From Zea mays (Eukaryota > Streptophyta > Magnoliopsida > Poales > Poaceae): a stretch of DNA of 64,000 nt. This document shows, one piece after another, positions 57,328-64,000 of this stretch. The stretch spans positions 228,861,034-228,925,033 of the forward strand of contig NC_050097.1 in NCBI RefSeq assembly GCF_902167145.1. The letters are read 5' to 3'. A model generated the notes under the pieces. That model searched no databases, was not told the origin of the DNA, and worked only from the letters and a program-made list of their open reading frames with translations. How positions within the stretch are numbered: position 1 is the stretch's first letter; each line of letters opens with the position of its first letter. The position numbers were made by a program, and so were the translations under genes.

Positions 57328-60016
57328 AGTTCTTGACTTTAGGTACCCAAACTGTTTTGGGTCCTTTGGCATTAGATACAAGAACTTTGGGTACCCAAAC
57401 ACAAGTTTTGGAACCCTTGTGTTTGCCCCCAACAAATTTGGCAACTACCTTGCCGGATTTGCTAGTAAGCACATAAGATGCATCAAAAGTTTTAAATGAA
57501 AAGGCATGATCATTTGATGCAATAGGAGTTTTCTTTCTAGGCAACTTGGCACGGGTTGGTTGCCTAGAGCTAGATGTCTCACCCTTATACATAAAAGCAT
57601 GATTAGGGCCAGAGTGAGACTTCCTAGAATGAATCTTTCTAATTTTGCTCTCAGGATAGCCGGCAGGGTACAAAATGTAACCCTCGTTATCCTGAGGCAT
57701 GGGAGCCTTGCCCTTAACAAAGTTAGATAAGTTCTTTGGAGGAGCATTAAGTTTGACATTGTCTCCCCTTTGGAAGCCAATGCCATCCTTAATGCCAGGG
57801 CGTCTCCCATTATAAAGCATGCTACGAGCAAATTTAAATTTCTCATTTTCTAGGTTGTGCTCGGCAATTTTAGCATCTAATTTTGCTATATGATCATTTT
57901 GTTGTTTAATTAAAGCCATATGATCAAGAATAGCATTAACATCAATATCTTTACATCTAGTGCAAATAGAAACATGCTCAACATTAGATGTAGAGGGTTT
58001 GCAAGATTTAAGTTCTACAACCTTAGCATGCAACATTTCATTCTTAGTTCTAAGGTCGGAAATAGTAGCATTGCAAACATCAAAATTTTTAGCCTTAGCA
58101 CTTAAATTTTCATTCTCTAATCTAAGGCTAGCAAGAGATGCATTCAATTCATCAATCTTAGCAAGCAAGTCAACGTTATCATTTCTAAGATTGGGAATTG
58201 AAACATTACAAACATGTGAATCAACCTTAGCATTTAAAATAGCATTTTCATTTCTAAGGTTGTCAATCATCTCACGGCAAGTGCTTAGCTCACTAGACAA
58301 TTTTTCACATTTTTCAACTTGTAGAGCGTAAGCATTTTTAACCTTAACATGTTTCTTATTCTCCTTGATTAGGAAGTCCTCTTGGGAGTCCAAGAGATCA
58401 TCCTTTTCATGGATGGCACTAATTAGTTCATTTAATTTTTCCTTTTGTTCCATGTTAAGGTTAGCAAAAAGAATGCGCAAGTTATTCTCCTCATTTTTAT
58501 CATCATCCTCATCACTAGATGTTTCATATTTAGTGGAGGACCTTGATTTTACCTTCTTTTTGCCGTCCTTGGCCATGAGACACTTGTGGCCGACGTTGGG
58601 GAAGAGAAGGCCTTTTGTGACGGCGATGTGGGCGGCGTCCTCGTCGTCGGAGGAGTCGCTTGAGCTTTCGTTGGAGTCCCACTCCCGACAAACATGGGCA
58701 TCGCCGCCCTTCTTCTTGTAATACTTCTTCTTCTCCTTTCTTCTTCCCTTCTTGTCGTCGCCCCTGTCACTGTCACTAGACATAGGACATTTTGCAATAA
58801 AGTGACCGGGCTTACCACACTTGTAGCAAACCTTCTTGGAACGAGGTTTGTAGTCCTTCCCCTTCCGTTGCTTGAGGATTTGCCTAAAGCTTTTGATGAT
58901 TAGGGCCATCTCCTCATTGTCGAGCTTGGAGGCGTCAATTGGTTGTCTACTTGGTGTAGACTCCTCCTTCTTCTCCTCCGTTGCCTTGAATGCAACGGGT
59001 TGGGCTTCGGATGGGTCGCCAAGCTCGTTGATTTTCCTCGAGCCTTCTATCATGCACTCAAAACTTACAAAATGCCCGATAACTTCCTCGGGGGTCATTT
59101 TAGTATATCTAGGATTACCACGAATCAATTGAACTTGAGTGGGATTTAGAAAAATGAGAGATCTTAAAATAACATTTACCACTTCGTGGTCGTCCCACTT
59201 CTTGCTCCCGAGGTTGCGCACTTGGTTTACCAAAGTCTTGAGCCGGTTGTACATGTGTTGTGGCTCCTCCCCTTTGTTGAGCCGGAACCGACCGAGCTCC
59301 CCCTCAATCGTTTCCCGCTTGGTGATCTTGGTGAGCTCATCTCCCTCGTGCGCGGTTTTGAGTACATCCCAAATCTCCTTGGCGTTCTTCAACCCTTGTA
59401 CTTTGTTATACTCCTCTTTACTTAGAGAGGCGAGGAGTATTGTTGTTGCTTGAGAGTTGAAGTGCTCGATTTGGGCCACCTCATCCTCATCATAGTTTTC
59501 ATCCCCTACGGATGGTACCTGCGCACCAAACTCAACGACATCCCATATGCTTTTGTGGAGCGAGATTAGATGAAATCGCATTAAATCGCTCCACCTAGCG
59601 TAATCTTCACCATCAAAAGTTGGTGGTTTGCCTAGTGGGACGGAAAGTAAAGGTGTATGTTTGGAAATGCGAGGGTAGCGTAGGGGGATCTTACTATACT
59701 TCTTGCGCTCTTGGCGCTTAGAAGTGACGGAGGGCGCATCGGAGTCGGAGGTCGATGTTGATGAAGTGTCGGTCTCGTAGTAGACCACCTTCCTCATCCT
59801 CTTGTGCCTGTCGCCTTTCCGATGCGGCTTGTGGGAAGAAGATTTTTCCTTCTTCTCTTTGTGGTGAGAAGAAGATTTCTTCTCCTTCCCTTTGTTGGAG
59901 GAGCTCTTCTTCTTCTCCCTCCGTTTGGTGCGGGACTCTTCCGATGAAGTGCTCCCGTAGCTTGTAGTGGGCTTTTCGCCGGTCTCCATCTCCTTCTTGG
60001 CGTGATCTCCCGACAT
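57326..60016 (-). CDS. gag: Copia 2 gag (896 aa)
   Basis: ATG at 60016 ([15 protein letters not shown]); an open codon before it is GTG. A long Lys/Ser-rich basic N-terminus is followed by the Copia gag domain ([16 protein letters not shown] to [10 protein letters not shown]), a CCHC knuckle ([14 protein letters not shown], about residue 400), an acidic [12 protein letters not shown] segment, a long coiled coil (about 570-720), and a basic Trp-Val-Pro-rich end. The extended C-terminal part is typical for Sireviruses. It stops at TAA 57326-57328, where pol continues in the +1 frame. Confidence 0.95.
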   Translation of the reverse strand: MSGDHAKKEMETGEKPTTSYGSTSSEESRTKRREKKKSSSNKGKEKKSSSHHKEKKEKSSSHKPHRKGDRHKRMRKVVYYETDTSSTSTSDSDAPSVTSKRQERKKYSKIPLRYPRISKHTPLLSVPLGKPPTFDGEDYARWSDLMRFHLISLHKSIWDVVEFGAQVPSVGDENYDEDEVAQIEHFNSQATTILLASLSKEEYNKVQGLKNAKEIWDVLKTAHEGDELTKITKRETIEGELGRFRLNKGEEPQHMYNRLKTLVNQVRNLGSKKWDDHEVVNVILRSLIFLNPTQVQLIRGNPRYTKMTPEEVIGHFVSFECMIEGSRKINELGDPSEAQPVAFKATEEKKEESTPSRQPIDASKLDNEEMALIIKSFRQILKQRKGKDYKPRSKKVCYKCGKPGHFIAKCPMSSDSDRGDDKKGRRKEKKKYYKKKGGDAHVCREWDSNESSSDSSDDEDAAHIAVTKGLLFPNVGHKCLMAKDGKKKVKSRSSTKYETSSDEDDDKNEENNLRILFANLNMEQKEKLNELISAIHEKDDLLDSQEDFLIKENKKHVKVKNAYALQVEKCEKLSSELSTCREMIDNLRNENAILNAKVDSHVCNVSIPNLRNDNVDLLAKIDELNASLASLRLENENLSAKAKNFDVCNATISDLRTKNEMLHAKVVELKSCKPSTSNVEHVSICTRCKDIDVNAILDHMALIKQQNDHIAKLDAKIAEHNLENEKFKFARSMLYNGRRPGIKDGIGFQRGDNVKLNAPPKNLSNFVKGKAPMPQDNEGYILYPAGYPESKIRKIHSRKSHSGPNHAFMYKGETSSSRQPTRAKLPRKKTPIASNDHAFSFKTFDASYVLTSKSGKVVAKFVGGKHKGSKTCVWVPKVLVSNAKGPKTVWVPKVKN

Positions 60017-60050
60017 CACTTCGAGCGGTTAGGCTCTAATGAAGCACCGG

Positions 60051-60062
60051 GCTCTGATACCA
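60051..60062 (-). promoter_or_regulatory. Primer-binding site of Copia 2
   Basis: TGGTATCAGAGC on the minus strand, two bases from the LTR at 60065. It matches the initiator Met-tRNA end. Confidence 0.92.
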
Positions 60063-60064
60063 AT

Positions 60065-61387
60065 TGATAGTCGCCTAGAGGGGGGGGTGAATAGGGCGAA
60101 ACTGAAATTTACAAAAATAATCACAACTACAAGCCGGGGTTAGCGTTAGTAATAATAAATGAGTCCGCAAGAAAGGGCGCAAAACAAATCGCAAGTAAAT
60201 AAGGAGCGTGACACGTGGATTTGTTTTACCGAGGTTCGGTTCTTGCAAACCTACTCCCCGTTGAGGAGGCCACAAAGGCCGGGTCTCTTTCAACCCTTCC
60301 CTCTCTCAAACGGTCCCTCCGACCGAGTGAGCTTTCCTTCTTCTCAATCAACCGGGAACAAAACTTCCCCGCAAGGGCCACCACACAATCGGTGCCTCTT
60401 GCCTTGGTTACAATTGAGTGTTGATCACAAGAGCAAAAGAGAAAGAAAGAATGTGATCCAAGCGCAAGAGCTCAAATGAACACGGCAAATCACTCTCTCT
60501 AGTCACTAGGGCTTTGTGTGGAATTGGAGAGGATTTGATCTCTTTGAATGTGTCTAGAATTGAATGCCTAGCTCTTGTAAGTGGTTGAGAAGTGGGAAAA
60601 CTTGGATGGCAATGAATGTGGGATGGTTGGGGTATTTATAGCCCCAACCACCAAACTTGACCGTTGGTGGGAGGCTTCTGTTCGATGGCGCACCGGACAG
60701 TCCGGTGCACACCGGACAGTCCGGTGCCCCTGCCACGTCATCACTGCCGTTGGATTCTAGCCGTTGGAGCTTCTGACTTGTGGGCCCGCCTGGGTGTCCG
60801 GTGCACACCGGACATGCACTGTTTGATGTCCGGTGTGCCAGCATGGGCGATTCTGACTTCTGCGCGCGCAGACGGCGCATTGAATGCGCGGCAGAGAGCC
60901 GTTGGCGCGGAGACGACCGTTGTCCTGGAGTTGCACCGGACAGTCCGGTGCACACCGGACAGTCCGGTGATTTATAGCGGACGAGCCGTTGGCTTTTCCC
61001 GAAGCTGGCGAGTTCCTGAGGCCGACCTCCTTTGGCGCACCGGACACTGTCCGGTGTACACCGGACAGTCCGGTGAATTTTAGCCGAGTCGCCCCTGGAA
61101 TTCCCGAAGGTGAAGAGTTTGAGTCTGAGTCCCCTGGTGCACCGGACAGGTACTGTGCACTGTCCGGTGGCACACCGGACAGTCCGGTGCGCCAGACCAG
61201 GGGTGCCCTCGGTTGCCCCTTTGCTCCTCTATTGAATCCAACACTTGGTCTTTTTATTGGCTAGATGTGAACCTTTTGCACCTGTATAACTTATACACTA
61301 GAGCAAACTAGTCAGTCCAATATTTGTGTTGGACAATTCAACCACCAAAATTATTTAGGAACTAGGTGTAAGCCTAATTCCCTTTCA
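60065..61387 (-). repeat. 5' LTR of Copia 2 (1,323 bp)
   Basis: Identical to 51894-53216 as far as I can see, except one base. TATA box at 60633-60640 and palindrome cluster at 60686-61191. It drives transcription toward gag on the minus strand. Confidence 0.96.
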
Positions 61388-64000
61388 CCGCCGCCGCGCC
61401 GCCCCCCTCCGGTGAGGCCCCCCTCCTCCCCTCTCCTTCCCCCCTTCTCCCTCCTCCTCCCTCGCCCGCCCGGCCACCCGCTTCGGCCGCCCCCGCCCCG
61501 GCGTCCCGCGTCCGGCCTCCCCCGGCCGCCCCCGCGCCGTCCTCGGCCGGCGCCGCCGCGCCCGCCCCGCCTCGGCGAGCCGCCCCCGCCCCGTCCGGCC
61601 CCGGCGAGCCCGCGTCCGACCTCCCCCGGCTCGGCCCCGCCCACGCCGCCTCTCCCCCGGTTGCCCGCGGCCTCCCCTGGCCGCCCTCGCCCGTCCCCGG
61701 CGAGCTTGGCTGCCCCGCGCCGCCCGCGCCCGGCCGCTCCGGCGAGCCCGCGCCCGGCCGCTCCGGCGAGCCCCCGCCCCGTCCCGCGCTCGGCCGCGCC
61801 CCTCGGCCCCGCCCCCGGCTTGGCCGCCCTCGGCTGCCTCGCCCCCGGCGAGCCCCGCGCCCGCGTCGGCCCCGCCTCGCCGCCCTCGCCCGGCCCCGCT
61901 CGGCCCCGCCCTCGCGCCCGCTCCGGCGAGCCGCCCGCGCGCGCCCGCCTCCCGGCGAGCTCGGCGCCCCCCCGGTTCAACCGCCCCGTGCCCCGGCTCG
62001 GCCGCCCGTCCCCGCGCTCGGCCTCGTCCGGCCGCGTCCTCGCTCGCTCGCGCTCGCTGGCCCCGGCGTGCTTGCCCGCCCGCCCCGCCGTGCCTTGCTC
62101 GCGTCGTGTCGGCCCCGGCGTAGCCTTGAGTTCGGCCCAGCGTGCCTATGGCGCGCGGCTTTGAGCTCGGCTAGCGCACGGCCCCGACGTGCGTACGGTT
62201 AGTCCGTGGCGTGTGCGTGCGGCCTCGCGTGCGTGCCCGCGTAGTGCGCGTGCCTTGGCACGACTCGTCGTGCCTCGTCTACCCCCCCTAACCCCTCGTC
62301 TACCCCCCTAACCCCTCGTCTACCCCCCGTCTCCTATATGCGCTAATCACGTCGTTTATATTAATAAGGTAGGAGTCTTAATTTGGAAATTGGCTACGAT
62401 AGTTAATTTGTATATTCAATCGTCTATCTTATTCTATGTTAATCTACTAAAAGTGATCGCGTTTACAGTAGTGCATATAGCTAATTCTTTTGTTAGAACT
62501 GATTAAAACTAGAGCACGTGACGTCTAGTCTTTCATTTACCCGTAGTGTCCCTCGAGCATAAGCCTCAACCCTTGCGAGACTTTCCCTCGTTTCTTTCTA
62601 ACCAAGGTAAATTCATTATCGTATGTGGTATTCTGTGCATATTTGCTTTACTTGTTCTCTTGTATGGTGTACTGTTGGTTTCCTAATTTCAATGGATGGA
62701 TGTATGTATGTTTGCACCCGCTTAGAGAACGATCCGGTTGAAGAGCCCGAGGAACTCGCAGGAGAAGCCCCTGAGCAGCAGTCGGTTGGTGGAGGCAAGT
62801 GTCCCTTGACCTATCCATGTCCTACTCATTATTTAATTCACCTCCCGCTTTACACATTTATGCCTGAGGATTGACTAGTTTTGTTATCCATGTCCTTGTT
62901 TACCTATTTGGGTTGGATTATTACTGTTTAGCTTTATGCTATTGCTCAACTATAATCAATGAACATGATGAGATTATCTATGATACGCTGTTTTCCCTTC
63001 TCTTATGATGATGTTATGCTTGTGGTCATCAAGGGGGCTCGAGCGGTTTCTCGAGTGCCTCTCTGTAAGGACCTGTTCTATGGATGACCGCCCGGGAAAA
63101 CAGTGCAACCATGAGGGTGGAATGGGGTGCCCTTAGCTGAATAATTAGAGGATTCGGGATGTAGTTCACTTAGCCGTCGTGCCGTCAATGGGGCTCGGTG
63201 TATGCGGCTCGCTCTGCCAAGGTTGATTTGTCCCTTGGGGAGGAGTGCGGTACATTTAGGAAACCTAACGGGTGGCTACAGCCCTGGGGAATCTTTGTAA
63301 AGGCTACGTAGTGATGCCCTGCTGGGTCACCTTGGTAGTGATCAATGGAGAGTCATGATCTCCGGGCAGAATGGGAATCACGGCTTGTGGGTAAAGTGCA
63401 CAACCTCTGCAGAGTGTTTGAAAACTGATATATCAGCCGTGCTCGCGGTTATGAGCGACCAAGGGAGCTCCAGTGATTAGTGGTACTTGATCAGAGACAT
63501 TGTGGTACAGGTGGCTATGAGAATCGATGGTTTTGGTTATGACTATGGTGCTGGTAAGTGGTATTCTTTCCGTTTGGAAAGGGTACATCGGGTTAATAAC
63601 TTGGGTAATGCTAAAACTTGGCTTTCTACTAGTAAGTAATAATCTGACCAACTAAAAGCAACTGCTTGACTTATCTCCACATAAAGCTAGTCCACTACAG
63701 CCAAACAGGATGCTTGCTGAGTATGTTGATGTGTACTCACCCTTGCTCTACACACCAAACCCCCCCCATCCCCAGTTGTCAGCATTGCAACCACTGCTCA
63801 GGCGAAGATGAAGCTGTGGAAGGAGACTTCCAGGAGTTCCAAGACTACGACGAGTTCTAGGAGTGGGTTAGCGGCAACCCCCAGTCGGCTGCCTGTGAAG
63901 GCCGCGGTTATCTACGTTTCTTTTCCGCACTTTGATTTATTGTAAGAACTATATGGACGTCTCAGACGTATGATGTAACCGACTATTTCCCTTATTAATA
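61388..64000 (+). repeat. 3' LTR of Gypsy D, second part, truncated by the window edge
   Basis: Starts with the ccgcc duplication (61388-61392) and matches 42296-44923. Compared with the 5' LTR there is a 12-base deletion in the C/G-rich block (about 61880), a one-base loss near 63775 and several transitions. About 115 bases should follow beyond 64000, then the missing 5' half of Copia 1. Confidence 0.93.

Larger units (their letters stand above)
51894..61387 (-). mobile_element. Copia 2: complete, very young Sirevirus (Ji/Opie type)
   Basis: 9,494 bp with two 1,323-bp LTRs and a perfect ccgcc target duplication. In minus-strand order: LTR, Met-tRNA primer site, gag, pol in the +1 frame, noncoding region with many purine tracts, LTR. 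I found only one difference between the LTRs (C at 52283 against T at 60454). Gag and pol are open throughout. It is the youngest insertion in the window and may be autonomous. Confidence 0.96.
41724..64000 (+). mobile_element. Gypsy D: Tekay/Del-type chromovirus, interrupted by Copia 2
   Basis: Order: LTR (41724-45038), Met-tRNA primer site, upstream ORF, gag-pol with a C-terminal chromodomain, purine tract, 3' LTR (51317-51893 and 61388-64000). About 115 bases of the 3' LTR are beyond the window. The insertion site is in Copia 1 gag with cggcg at 41719-41723; the second copy is out of view. Without Copia 2 the element is about 12.9 kb. Long LTRs, PBS type, RT-RH-IN order and a chromodomain support the Tekay/Del assignment. 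Confidence 0.93.

Overview
This window is repeat-dense plant heterochromatin from a grass, most likely Zea (maize or a close relative). The evidence is the Ji/Opie-type Sirevirus LTRs filled with CACCGGAC/GTCCGGTG palindromes, the long-LTR chromoviruses of the Tekay/Del type, the Tat-lineage Gypsy elements with an antisense gene, and an En/Spm-type CACTA transposon with TATTTTCGTCGGC subterminal repeats. I find no host gene, no tRNA or rRNA gene and no CRISPR array. Everything that can be explained is a transposable element, mostly nested.

Layout. (1) 1-79 is the end of a Copia LTR that has cut into Gypsy A. Gypsy A is on the minus strand at 80-4527 and keeps its 5' LTR, primer-binding site and a decayed gag-protease. 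(2) 4528-5640 is an old gene-free repeat that continues at 35518-35757. (3) 5641-35517 is one CACTA transposon with 13-bp ends and an AAT target duplication. It is expanded from about 8.9 kb to 29.9 kb by two retrotransposons. Gypsy B (11320-23167, plus strand, Tat lineage) sits in an intron of the second CACTA gene. Element C (26409-35506) lies seven bases into the right CACTA terminus. A Cassandra-like TRIM carrying 5S rRNA-like sequence lies in a duplicated part of the right subterminal region. (4) 35758-41723 is Copia 1, a Sirevirus on the minus strand, cut inside gag by Gypsy D. (5) 41724-64000 and beyond is Gypsy D, a Tekay-type chromovirus on the plus strand. Its 3' LTR is interrupted by Copia 2 (51894-61387, minus strand), a very young and apparently intact Sirevirus.

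The most unusual object is element C. It is a 9,098-bp palindrome made of two complete 3,691-bp LTRs in inverted orientation, each followed by its own primer-binding site and 5' coding region, meeting at a 38-nt loop. Both outer ends are U3 ends (TGTAACACC and its complement) and a perfect TTCCT target duplication flanks the whole unit. It therefore seems to have integrated as an already palindromic DNA and was not rearranged later.

The second notable signal is inside the LTRs of element C and Gypsy D. Two diverged LTR families share a candidate three-exon acidic reading frame with matching intron phases and a GC-AG intron. The two Sireviruses share the same +1 gag/pol frame relation over a UAA stop. 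Gypsy B carries a multi-exon antisense gene with its own TATA box. Most stop codons in the older copies look like single C-to-T or G-to-A changes, as expected for methylated, silenced DNA. All coordinates come from reading the sequence; no alignment or database search was run.
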